Assembly: GCA_004154925.1 (NCBI GenBank)
Contig: QJNS01000086.1
Coordinates: 132,361-196,360 of the forward strand
DNA: 64,000 nucleotides
DNA from: Monosporascus cannonballus
Lineage: Eukaryota > Ascomycota > Sordariomycetes > Xylariales
Direction: 5' to 3'
Both the position numbers and the translations under genes were made by a program. The notes below the pieces were generated by a model that saw nothing but the letters and a program-made list of their open reading frames with translations, was not told the origin of the DNA and did no database searches. Positions 48,801-60,019 of the stretch are shown here, one piece after another; position 1 is the stretch's first letter, and each line of letters begins with the position of its first letter.

Positions 48801-51800
48801 ATTTGATCTTAAAAATGGATATAATTTTATTAAAATTAAGAAAAAATATAAACAAAAAACAACTTTTAAAATAAAATATAACTTATTTAAGTATTTGGTT
48901 ATATTAATAGAACTTACGAACGTACTAGCAATTTTCTAACGGATAGTAAATTATATATTACGAAAATATCTCAATACTTTCGTCGTATGCTATTTCGACG
49001 ATATTCTTATTTTCTTAAAAACGGAAAAAGTATATTTAGAATATATTTATGAGGTTTTTTAAGGTTTATAAGATATAAGATTATTAATTAATGCAAAAAA
49101 AAGTTAGTTCTATAAATAAGAAATAAAATATCTGGGATATATTATTATCCCAGGATATATCAAAATAAACCCTAAGAAAATCGCTGTAATTATAAAATAG
49201 CAGACGTTAACAACAGTTAAAAAGGTACAGGTATTTTTTGAATTTGCTAATTATTATAAGAAGTTTATTCGAAATTTTAACAAAATATTTATATTTTTAA
49301 CGAACTTTACGAAAAAGGAAAAAGAATTTAAATAGACGTTAAATACGGAAAAAATATTTTAGAACATTAAGAAGACAATTATTAACGAGCTAATATTAAT
49401 TATGTACGATTTAAACCGTTTTATTAAGTTAAAAACCGATATTTCGGATTACGCGTTAGGCGTAATAATCGAATAACAAAATAATTAAGGTAAATTATAT
49501 CATATTATATTTTTTTCGTACAAATTAAAAAAAAGCTAAGCTTAATTATGGCACTTTAAGTAAGGAATTTATAATTATTATTATAGTATTTCGAAAGTTT
49601 AAGTATTTCTTAAAAGGAAATTTAGATTAAGTTAAGGTTTATACGGATTATTAAAATTTTACCCGATTTATTATTACCGGGGAATTTATAAGACGATAAT
49701 TTCATTACGCGAAAAAATTAGCGAATTTCGATTTCGTTATTATTTATAGGAAAAGCTTAAAAATAATAAAACAAATACTTTAAATAAACGGCTAAATTTC
49801 GAAAAGAAATTGGTTAAAATTAGCCACATAATTTTCGATATTATTATAAAAAAATATTTACGCTTACGATAAATTGCGATAATTCGAGTAATACCTTTCG
49901 ACCTGTATTAGAAAATGTAATAATAAAACGATAATTTCTTAAAAAACTAAAAAATAAATAAAATACAAAATTCAGAAACATATTAGAAACATTTAATATA
50001 AAAGATTTACGAATATTAATTATACGGATATCTAGGGATTTATAACATTTTAAAACGGATTTAACGTATATATTCTTTTTTTTAAAATAAAATTAACGGT
50101 ATACCAAATCATACGGCAATACGATATTTGCGTTAAAGTATAGGTTCGACGATTTAAGCTAAATAAAGAATTATAACTATTATTAATTGTAAAGCGATTA
50201 TGGTATGTAGTTATATTCGATTTTATTATTAAAATTTCTATATTAAAAAGTTCAGTTATAAAAATATATTACGATATTATTTTCGTAATAGTCGATCTAT
50301 TTACGAAGCTCTTTTATTTTTTTACTGTATTATAAAAAAATAAACGCCGAATAAATACAATATATTTTTTAAGAAATATTTTTAATATATATAGATTATT
50401 AAAATTATTATTTTAAATAAAAGATCGATATTTGCATTAAGGTTTTGGTAAGGCCTTATAGTATAAATCGGCCTAAATTACAAGTTATCTAACATATTTA
50501 AACTTTAAATAAATAAATAAATGGAACGAATAAATTAAATTTCGGAAATATATTTACGATATTACATTAATTACGAATAAATTAATTAAGGTAAAAATTA
50601 CTTATTACTTAATTAATTTATAATCTTAGTTATTATAAAAGTATTAAAATAATATTAGCGAATGTAAATTTTGTTTTTATTTTAGAAGTTTATAAAAAAT
50701 ACGCAATAACAGTTAAATTAATATTAAAATAATATTTGCGTTAAAATAGTTTAAATAATAATATTATGAAATAAAAATAGAATTGGAATTCGTACGTAAT
50801 TAGATAAGCAAATATTATAACCAAAAAAAATAAAAAGATTAATTTTCGAAAAAAGGGAAATAGTTTTTCTCGTTATAAAAAATATTTAAATAAATAACTT
50901 AATAAAATTTTCAATTTTAAATATATCGGTTTATATAAAATCATTAAGGAAATTTTATAAAATAATTATTAATTAGAATTTTTACCGATACTTAGATTTT
51001 ATTTAATTTTTTACGTTTTTTTATTCGAATTAGTAGCGAATATAATTAAAGTGCATACGGTATAAGACGATATGGAAATGGAAAACGAATAAGCATACGA
51101 AATGGAAAAGATTTTCGACATACGAAAATAAGACGGATTTACCCAGTATCTAATTAAGTGGAAAAAGTACTCAAATTTCGAAAATATCTAGGAATTAGCT
51201 AAAAATCCTATTAGCGCCTAGCCTTTGTTGAAAAACCTTTCTTAATAACGACGGAATTATCCGAAATAATGGTATTTTAATCCATAAGATCTAAGAGGAA
51301 AAGCCCTTGATTTACTGCATTCTAATTAATAACATCTACCTTACTTAAGACCTGTATCTCGATTATAGATTTTGATTTTAATTACGTAAAGTTATTAAAA
51401 TCGTCCGAAGATTAAAAGGTACGATTAATAAGTTTTTCATTTTGAGATTAATAGTGCTGACGTTAACGACGTATACGAAAAAAATGCGTAAAAGCTTTAA
51501 ATAAAGATTTTTCGACCGTTAGCTTTTTTTTTTAATTTTTTCGATTTTGCGATATAACGATTAATTATAAAAATAGAAACCCCCGTTCCGTTAAACGAAC
51601 GATTTCGACGAACGTATTTTTTATAACGGGAAACCCTATTTATTATTTGGTAATTAAGCTGCTGAGCAAAACAGAAAAAATAAGGTATTGCGTTAAAATT
51701 TTCGAGTTTAATTAAATTAGCCAGAGTAAGTTGTTATTTTGATTGACGAAAACGACGTTTCGATATACCGGAAGACATAATGAATAAATATAAGAAGTTT

Positions 51801-51852
51801 ACCGAAAAAAAAAGAAAATCCTGAGGTTAAGATTTATAAAAGGAGGAGATCG

Positions 51853-52328
51853 TATTATAGCTTAACGAGCCTGTGAGATAACGAAGGTGCGACGCTAGCC
51901 ACAATACCAAAAGGTCAGCAATTCCAAACCCCCAATTGGGGTTTGGACACCCTAATCCACCTTATAAGAACTAGCTGTGCATATCATCACAGAGCCACGG
52001 CTTTTAAAAACGGTTTATTATAACCTAATTACAAATACGCGGTGGGGTAGATTGCGTAATAAATTATTAATTTATTGGTAGTAAGCTAATAAGCCGGATT
52101 ACTAATTTACTGATAATAAGTTAGTAAGCCGGATTAAGATATATACGTTTATTATTTTCATAGTTTAAATAGCTTTAGTTTTTAATATAATATCGTTACC
52201 TAGGTGTTTTTGAGATTACGAGACGTGATACGTTATTATATTTATTGTTTAGAATCCTAGGATATTTCTGTTAATATAAACACGTACGACTAAGGTTTAA
52301 TAGTTGGTTAAACTCCCTAGCCGTTATA
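51853..52328 (+). repeat. 3' LTR of chromovirus A3, carrying an insertion
   Basis: 476 bp, made of about 351 bp of LTR plus a 120-bp insert and its 5-bp duplication. Outside the insert it aligns with the 5' LTR and has more copies of the TTACTGG-type subrepeat. Confidence 0.85.
51872..51991 (+). mobile_element. Mini LTR-like element, copy 1 (120 bp), nested in the A3 3' LTR
   Basis: The insert begins TGTGAGATAA and ends ATCATCACA, with GAGCC on both sides (51867-51871 and 51992-51996). The 5' LTR of the same element has a single GGGCC at that place, so the empty site is known. Bases 51923-51932 and 51938-51947 form a perfect 10-bp stem (TCCAAACCCC / GGGGTTTGGA) with a 5-nt loop. About the first 100 bp recur at 57241. 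It shows little RIP damage, so it is young. Confidence 0.8.
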
Positions 52329-52333
52329 TATAA

Positions 52334-53129
52334 ATAATATATGTTTTGTATATTTCGAAATATTTAACGAAATATTGTTGATAAAAAATAAAAAATAAAA
52401 TTTCCTATATTAACGATACGGTATTTTATATAATTCGAAAAACATTTTTATTTATTATTTATAAAAAGAATACCTAATAAAAAATGGCAATATCTAAAAC
52501 GATATAATTGTTAAATCTTGCTAAAATCCCGTTAAAAATAACCAATTTTAAAAAACAATATATTTTATTTTTAAAGACGAATAAATAATCGAATTAATCC
52601 GGATTAAGTAATAAGAAATAGATTATTATGAAACACTTTTTAGTAAATAATAAATATTATAATTAATATTAATACTTTTGTAACTTTAATAAATTAAAAG
52701 TAAATCAGCATATAAGTTAAAAACTTTAGATTTTTTAAAATTAAACTTATTTATATTAAAAGCGTTAATTTTAAAACTTTTATAAATATTTAAATTAAAT
52801 TAACAATTTATAAATAAATATTTATTTAGTTATAAAAGTTAAACTTTTTAATATATTTAAACCTAAAATATTATTAAATCTTTAATTTGTATTTTAATAT
52901 AAGGTTAAAATTAATTTTATTAAAAGAACTTATATCTTCCGATTAATTTCTAATACAGAATAAAAAAAGAAATTTTCAAAATAATAATTTTAAAACCGAC
53001 CTGACGAAACATTGTCGTAACTAACGTAATAATAATATTTATTATAATAACAGCTTTTTTTAACATTAATTATGTCAAATTTCCAAAATTAAATAATCAA
53101 AAAACCTTATAATTTAATGTTTATATACA
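52334..53129. other. AT-rich sequence without features
   Basis: AT-rich spacer between A3 and the family C solo LTR; no gene or recognised repeat. Confidence 0.6.
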
Positions 53130-53134
53130 ACGAC

Positions 53135-53341
53135 TATAAGATAATAGACAGCTATAAGTTTGAGTAAGGTGATCTTCGACTAGTTGCAGAACGTATTCCA
53201 AGAAGTAAGTATATTAGGTTATTTCTATCTGGCATTTCTTATTAGCTGCCAGATAGTGGATTTATACTGGTAAGTGGGTCGGTGGCTGATCCGTGGCTGG
53301 TCGGCTACCAGCCTCATTCTTATAGGAGTTGTATTCTCATA
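53135..53341 (-). repeat. Solo LTR, family C copy 2 (207 bp)
   Basis: Inverted relative to copy 1 at 31728 and exactly the same length. ACGAC lies outside both ends (53130-53134 and 53342-53346). The reverse-strand reading starts TATGAGAATAC and ends ATCTTATA. The different target duplication shows an independent insertion rather than an arm of one large inverted repeat. Confidence 0.82.
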
Positions 53342-53346
53342 ACGAC

Positions 53347-54670
53347 AAATTACCTAAACGCTTTTAATTTTATTTCTGATAACCTTAAAATATAATTATT
53401 TATTATTCGAAAATATAAAAACTTTAATACAATATATAATTAAATTTATAATAAAAACAATTTAATTAATAAACTAATATAATATTACCAGATATTAAAA
53501 CTCCGGATTTACTTTTAAAAAATAAGTTAATTTTATCGAAAACCCTTATTTTCTAATTAAATAAGGCGAAAATAATATAAGAAATACATAGTTATTTTTC
53601 AATTTTTATATCTTCTTATAGAATATTCTAAAATTAATAATTATCTCGTTAACTAAATTTAAAAATAACGTTACTTTAATAAAATACGATTTTTTAATCG
53701 GTAATACAAAACGTTACTTAATCGATAACTATAATATTTTCTAAAATAAAAATATAACATTAATATTCCAAAAATACAAAATATATAACGATTTTGTCGA
53801 AAACTAATAAGAATAATTTAAACTAAGTAAAATATACTTATTAAATATTAAAAATTATTAATTTCTTAATAAAAAAATATAATATATTATGTATTGAAAA
53901 GAAAATGTAATTTTAAAACAAATTTACTTTAATAACGGTTTCGGTTTTCGTTATATAAAAAACGATAAGTATAAAGAAAGTCGAATAATAATTAATGTAT
54001 AATTTTTCAATCAAATCGTAATATTCGATATATATAAGTTTCTTAATTATAATAATATTATTAATAATATAATAAATAAAATATAATTTAATTTCTTCAA
54101 TATATGTAATATATATTTTTAATTATTTGTATATTTCAAAAGTCAGAACAGTATAATACGTATTAGTTTCTAGAAATTAAAAAGGCTTAACGTAAAATTA
54201 ATAAATTATATCTTATATATAAATATGTTATGATATTTATAATAATAATAATAATATTTTTTATATTAGCGTTAACAAATATATAAAGATTTATATATTA
54301 TATTAAATATATAAGATAAAATATCAATTTTTATTAATGTAAAAAAAAATCTTTTATCGTTTTGTAATAATGGGCTTATTTGATTATAACGTCAATAGAA
54401 ACGGAATTTTCGAAATAAATAACTATATTAATATTTTTAAAACAATAATATTTTTAATATATGTAAAAATTTAATAAGTTACTTAGATATAATAATATAG
54501 TTATATAAAAAGGTTATTTACTATAATGTAAAAGTAACGTTTTTTAAAAGTAAAAAAATAAAGTATTAAAAAAACTTAAAATTTAAAAACTTTATTAAAC
54601 AAAATATTAAATAAACAAAATAAATATATATATTTAAGTTTAAAATTACCTTTACGGATAAAAAAAGAAA
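53347..54670. other. AT-rich sequence without features
   Basis: Very AT-rich, with simple TA-rich runs and no open frame of interest. Confidence 0.6.
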
Positions 54671-54675
54671 ATTTG

Positions 54676-55152
54676 TATTACGGCATAAAAGAACAAAAGT
54701 TTAGCCATTACACCATTAAAAGTGGAACGTTGTTAGGTCGAATCTTGACCGCCTTGTTCTGTCTTATATACTTACAAAGTGCTATTTGGGACTGTGATAG
54801 TAAGTTCTGTTTTAGTTGCATCGTCTCGATACAACTAATTAAAAACTAAGGGCTCCTTATCGAAAATCGCCTAGCCGCTCGGTAATTTTCGAATTATACG
54901 TTAATTTAAGCCCTGTGCTCGAATAACTGCGTTAACTAGAAGTCCGCTCCGCATCTAGCATATTTGCGGGATAAGTTAGCTGCCTAGTTCAGGAATCGAA
55001 TGTCCAACCTGTGGAGGACCTGATGAACTGTTACGGTACAAAAAAACAAAAATCTAGCCATTACACCACTAAAAATTAAACGTTGTCAAATCGAGCTCTA
55101 ATTGCTTTGTTTTACCCTATATACCTAAAAGATGCTACTTAGAACTATGACA
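54676..55152 (+). mobile_element. TRIM-like element with two 124-bp LTRs (477 bp)
   Basis: Direct repeats 54676-54799 and 55029-55152 have the same length, begin TATTACGG / TGTTACGG and end CTGTGATA / CTATGACA. They share blocks such as TAGCCATTACACCA. They flank a 229-bp non-coding core that ends with a purine-rich GTGGAGGA near the second LTR, a possible polypurine tract. This is the layout of terminal-repeat retrotransposons in miniature, which need proteins from another element. The core is much GC-richer than the flanks. The two repeats differ mainly by transitions. Flanking pentamers (ATTTG and ATGTA) do not match, so the target duplication is not proven. Confidence 0.75.
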
Positions 55153-55354
55153 ATGTAGAAAATATTTTAAATTTACTTATATACTTAATATATTAAATAT
55201 TGTTATTATAAATTTTTTTAAAAAAAATAAACATTTTTAAAAATCCATATAATTTTATAGTTTTCTTATTAACTAAGAAATAAAACCGTTAAATGATTTT
55301 TAAAAAAAATATATTTAAAATAAAAATTAAAAAACAAGAAAGAGAAATTAAAGG

Positions 55355-55826
55355 AAAACCTGGTATTTATATTGCGAAAATAGTAAACGCGGATATGCGG
55401 CAAAATCCGGTCGGGCTAATAACATCTCGCACGACGATATTATTACTTCCGTATCGGAATTGGCGTTATATATTTTCTATACGATACTCCGCCACCCGGC
55501 TATTGGCGCGGCCCCACTTCGGCTATACCGCGCATACGTTATACTAACGCTACGACGCTTTGCAACACCTAATACGCCACTAGCTAGCTAAGGTTCGAAT
55601 CCTGGAAAGGTATTTATATTTTTAATTTTTTCTTTTATACAATTAGAGATAACTGCCTTAAAAAAAGAGGGCTACTATTACGACATTAGCAAAAACGGCT
55701 TATTTAAGCCGCCGTTTCGCTATATATATACAAGCGTTACGCGCTTGTTAAATAGTTCTCTTTTTTTTTTCTCGTACAACAACAGAATATCTTCTAGAAA
55801 CTCAAGAAAGGTACAGCGCCGTGATA
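55355..55826 (+). mobile_element. 3' end of a second gypsy family B element (copy B2)
   Basis: This segment matches B1 15678 to about 16150 in reverse orientation: the non-coding 3' region, a conserved purine tract (AAAAAAAGAGGGC) and a complete 151-bp LTR at 55676-55826. Similarity stops near 55355, so most of B2 is missing. A perfect Pol III B box GGTTCGAATCC lies at 55592-55602, 73 bp before the LTR, as in B1. The 84-codon open frame over 55293-55547 is not a known protein and is only partly shared with B1. Confidence 0.8.
55676..55826 (+). repeat. 3' LTR of gypsy copy B2
   Basis: Starts TATTACGAC (mutated TGTTACGGC) and ends GCCGTGATA. The stems of the CAAGCG...CGCTTG and GGCTTATTTAAGCC hairpins are kept although the loop bases differ from B1. 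Confidence 0.85.
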
Positions 55827-57240
55827 TTAACGATAATCAACCACAAGTTATAATTTTTTATTTGTTTTAAGTTCGAAAAATATATGATATCTTACTAAGA
55901 ATTTCGAAAATCGAATTTATTCTTTTTATAATCGATCTTCTAGGTACTTTTTAAAAACGCGTAACTTGTTTCCGCTAAAATTATAGATAAGGTAAAACTT
56001 TATTAATAAACTTTTTTAAGAACTATTTTATAGTTTTATCTATTATATTTTAATAATTTCGTATTAAACTTTTTTTAAAAAAAGCTGCTTATATTAATAG
56101 TATTACGATAATATATTAGTTATATTTTCTAACTTTTGAAATTATTATTCCAAATCATCATTTAATTACCTTGACTTCGCTTTAATAATAATAATAATAC
56201 GTCGTATTTTTCTTTAATACTCGTTTTTTTTATATTTTATTCCTATAAGTAATAAAATATTTATCGTATTTTTATATCTATACTCGTTATTATTTTCGAT
56301 CGAATATTACAATCTTATATTTTTATTATTAACGGAAAATAAATAAAACTTTACCTGGCTAATTTTTCCGTTAATTAAAACTTCGTACTAACATATTTAT
56401 AGTAATTCTAAGATTATATAGTAATTTTCGAATAAAACGATTTCGAAATTTATTATTTGGAATTTTCTTTAAATAAAAATTTCGAAATAATTAATTTTAC
56501 GTAAAATTTTTTCGTTGTCGTAAACGAATTTTTAACCTTCGACATTCGTAATTATATAAAGTTTTAACTTATATTTTTATATTAATCTGAACTTATTAAA
56601 TATATATAATGCAATATAATTTCCGCCTAGAGCTCCGCAATCCACTATTGCGGTATACTAATACGTTTTGATTCGTATATCCAGGGTAATAAGATTATTA
56701 ACAGCTTTTATCGTTATGTTTAAAGCACTTTTTGGGAATTTTTTCTAACATTTTTAGGTTTTGTTATTCTGACACTTTTTTATAAATAACTTTTCTTTTT
56801 TAATATTTCTTCAAGTTTGTCGAACTTTATTTATAATTCTTTATATAACGCATTTTATTATTATATTTATCGTTTTTGCGAGTATATTATTTCTTCGAAT
56901 TTTGTTATATTTTCTTTCTTGGTATATTATTTTCTTATATAATATATAACATCTCATTAAACTTCTTATATCTTTTCGTTTTTCTAATACAGTTTTTAAG
57001 TAAATTATTAAATTTCTTCTTTAAAAACTTTTCTTTTATAAGGTTTATAATAAATACCAAATGAAAATAAAGATTTATAATAACCTTTTAACAATATTTT
57101 TCATAGTATATTAAATTAACTTCTTTTTCGTTTAATTGTTACATTATTTATAATAACAAAAAAGGTTTTTCTATAGGCATTACTTTTTTTTGGGCCAACG
57201 TTTTGTTGCGGCCAGTTAATAAATATCATTTTCCGGTATT

Positions 57241-57369
57241 TTTGAGATAAGCGAGGGTGCGACGCTAATCACAAGACCAAAAGATCAGCAATTCCAAACC
57301 CCAATTGGAGTTTGAGCACCCAAATCCACCTTATAAGAACGCATGTAACAAGCTTCCAGCTACGTTACA
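57241..57369 (+). mobile_element. Mini LTR-like element, copy 2 (129 bp), nested in A4
   Basis: Begins TTTGAGATAA and ends CTACGTTACA, with GTATT on both sides (57236-57240 and 57370-57374). The homologous place in A2 (near 28320) lacks the insert. About 100 bp match the copy at 51872; the last 20-25 bp differ between the two copies. The central CCAAACCCC / GGAGTTTGA stem is weaker here because of two substitutions. Confidence 0.78.
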
Positions 57370-58885
57370 GTATTATAGATCAAAAATGCCGATATTATTA
57401 TTTATCGTTCTTATTATCTCTCGTTTTATTTCGAAAAATCGAATCTCTTATAATACATGTAAATAATCCTTTAATAAATATGTCGTTTTCATTTTTCGTA
57501 GCTAAGACATTCTTATTGACGGCAATAAATGACATATATTTTACCATGTTGGTTAAGAGTTCCAGGGCAGACCTTTTTCGTCTAACTCTAATACTTCTCT
57601 AACCGTCCTCTCAAGGCGTTCTGCTATTTTCGTAACGTCTTTTGGGCTAATTTCTAAGCTTCTCGCATTCCTTATTAAATCTCTTGCCATGGTAAGCTCG
57701 GTACGTACTTGGCTTGGATTATGTTAATAGTTTTGCTGTTATTTTTTTGGTTTTCCTTATATTATTTCTCGGATACTATTTTCCCATTATTTTATCGTAG
57801 TTTTTTAAGTAAAAAGTACTTATAAGCCTTATGTCTTTTTTTCTACAGTTATAATACTTAATCTGGCTCCAATTCTTTTTGTAAATAGTTCTAAGTTTTA
57901 TAAGTCCTAGTTCTGTACTATAAAAAATATTATTACGTTGGGAAATATTAATATAAGCTATATATCGGGGTTTATTATTATTCTTTTTTTTAGTACTCCT
58001 AGTACGTTAAACGTATTATTAGTCGTTAATTTTAATTACCGTAACGATATAATCTGATAAATAATTAGGTCGATCAAACTTAAAAAAATTTTATACTTTT
58101 TTAAGCCGTTAAAAAATTTAATTATTAATACTTTTTGTCGTTAATTTAGCTTAAATGCTAATTAAACAAACGTACTGCCGTAATTAAATATTAATTTTTT
58201 TTATCGTAATTACTTAATTTATGTCTCGTTTTTTATTTTCTTGTGTATTATTTCGAAAACTTTTATTAATATTTATTCGAATCGTTTGTAATCGTTATAA
58301 ATTTGTACCACTTCTAGACTTTGTTTTTTACAGGTAAAATAATATATTTTTTATCGCAGTCTTAAACTAAATAATCGTACTTCCGATAAATCGTCCGACC
58401 GCAAATTCGATTGATATGCTAGGCGTAATAAATCGGATAAGAAAATACCCAAAATATGCTCGGTATTAAATTTTGAATAATTATAATTTAATTAAAATTC
58501 CGTCAAAAAGTTCCGATTTAAAGGGCTTAAAAACTTTTTTTGATTTTTTAGTAAAATTTAACTAAATAATTTAGTTCGTTCAAAAAAGTTTTTCAATTTT
58601 TGAAATATTTTTTTTCCTTAAGCTTTTTATAGACGGCTTAAAAGAACATCGTAAGGTTATTTTTATCTTATTCGAACTAGATAATGTGTTCGTTTATAAT
58701 ATCCAGGCGTCGAAAAACTTCCTTTTGAAAAAGACAAAACTGCTTCTTTTCTTTCTCCGATTCCATTTCGGTATTAGGGTTATTAGAAATCTGGTAAATG
58801 GGCTGTTCGAGTTGCTTACTGATAAATATAATATTAACGATATTGCTCAAAATCTAAAGGTATTACTAAACAAAAATTCGCAACG

Positions 58886-59276
58886 TATAACGGCAAGGCT
58901 AATTAACCAACTATTAAATCTAAATTAGCGGGTTTATATTAATAAAAATATCATAAAATTTTAAATAATAAAAATAATTTAATTATGTTTTATAGTACTA
59001 ACAATAACGAAATTATAAGTATTAATACATATTATAAGCTGATATTATTTATATTATGAAAATAAACGTATTATATACTGTTTGGTAATTCTTTTTATTT
59101 TGGATTCGCTGGGCTCGCCATCAATCCTTGCGGTCCGGGGCTTGCTGGTCTTGCCAGCGATCCTTGCCATTCGAGACTCGCTGGGCTTGCCAGCGATCCT
59201 CGTGATCACGTGATTTCGGAATGTCTCCATTTTTCTTGGCTGTTTTTGGTCACGTCAAGCATGTTGGGTCATAATA
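58886..59276 (-). repeat. 5' LTR of chromovirus A4
   Basis: 391 bp, from TATAACGG to GTCATAATA. The left half matches the other family A LTRs. The right half (59095-59215) holds a different GC-rich tandem repeat with units like GCTTGCCAGCGATCCT, not found in A1 or A2. Confidence 0.85.
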
Positions 59277-59809
59277 GTTTTAATTATATATCTTTTAAAT
59301 ATACGTATATATTTATATATTAAAAATATAAATCCAAATATATTATATACAGTTTTAATTTAAACGTTATTTTAATTTATAAAAAATTAATTATAAAAAA
59401 AACCTAAAAACAATTATTTGAAAATTAAGTTGTTAAATTATTATTAATATCTTTTTAATTTTTACATAGTTAATATTTTATTTAATTTTGAAAAATAAAA
59501 GATAATTACGATGTTTAAATTTATTTTAAAATATATTAACAAGCGATTGAAAAATAAAAACCTCGTTTTATATATAAAGTATAATGGCATTTATATATAT
59601 ACATTTTTTATATTCTTATATATATATTTATTAATTTATTATTAATTTTTCTATTTCGCGCGTTTTGGTGGAAATACCTATGCATTGCTAGGATCATGCA
59701 TTAGGTGGGGTCCAAGGTTAGGAAGCCGGTCAATCCTGATAGGCAATTGCCCTATCACGAAACTCGGCGAAATACGGCTTCAACCTCGCAGCCGATTTTT
59801 GTCTGCCCC
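59277..59809. other. AT-rich spacer before the IPMDH island
   Basis: AT-rich with TA runs to about 59655, then balanced GC. No gene was seen on either strand. Confidence 0.55.
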
Positions 59810-60000
59810 TTCTCTGCCTACCCCTTTTTTTCGTCAACACTTTTCAGCGTCAACCAATCTCTTCTCAACCACTTTTCTGTCGACCACTGTTTTCCTCCAC
59901 CACTTCTTTTCTCGACTCATTTCGCTTCCCAGCCACTATTTTCTTCAAATCTTCCACCCCTCCACCCCCATTTTTCCCTTTCAACCTCTCTGTCCATTCT
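59810..60000. repeat. Degenerate pyrimidine-rich tandem repeat
   Basis: About seven or more imperfect units of roughly 16 bp with the pattern (A/G)ACCACTTTTCTGTC follow one another, for example AACCACTTTTCTGTC, GACCACTGTTTTCCTC and CACCACTTCTTTTCTC. It lies just beyond the 3' end of the IPMDH gene. Open frames crossing it reflect the low complexity, not genes. Confidence 0.55.
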
Positions 60001-60019
60001 CCTTTTCGCGTAAGACATC

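Larger units (their letters stand above)
45496..52328 (+). mobile_element. Ty3/gypsy chromovirus, family A copy A3, near complete
   Basis: A plus-strand copy with LTRs at 45496-45812 and 51853-52328. Reverse-transcriptase remnants run from about 48480, including a box reading VVCYFDDILIF at 48970-49014. Integrase remnants lie around 49.9-50.6 kb. A C-terminal chromodomain (QYLIKWKKYSNFENI) is readable near 51130-51195, which identifies it as a chromovirus. Frames are broken by stops from RIP-type transitions. The target site is unclear: TATAA precedes the left LTR and TATAA also occurs at 52327-52331 if the LTR is taken to end two bases earlier. The 3' LTR carries a nested 120-bp insertion. 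Confidence 0.9.
55827..59276 (-). mobile_element. Ty3/gypsy chromovirus, family A copy A4 (5' half)
   Basis: The minus-strand 5' half matches A2 from about 26.86 kb to its 5' LTR: gag, then the start of pol, all RIP-degraded. The 5' LTR is at 58886-59276. The element stops abruptly at the end of the B2 LTR, so its 3' half is lost. A 129-bp mini-element sits in it at 57241-57369. Confidence 0.85.

Noticed and set aside
31728..53341. A 21.6-kb element bounded by 207-bp terminal inverted repeats
   Set aside because: Each 207-bp copy has its own different 5-bp duplication, which shows two separate insertions.
55293..55547. 84-codon open frame as a novel small protein
   Set aside because: It starts outside the B2 homology in AT-rich DNA and continues into the non-coding 3' region of the element; the matching region in B1 does not keep the same frame.
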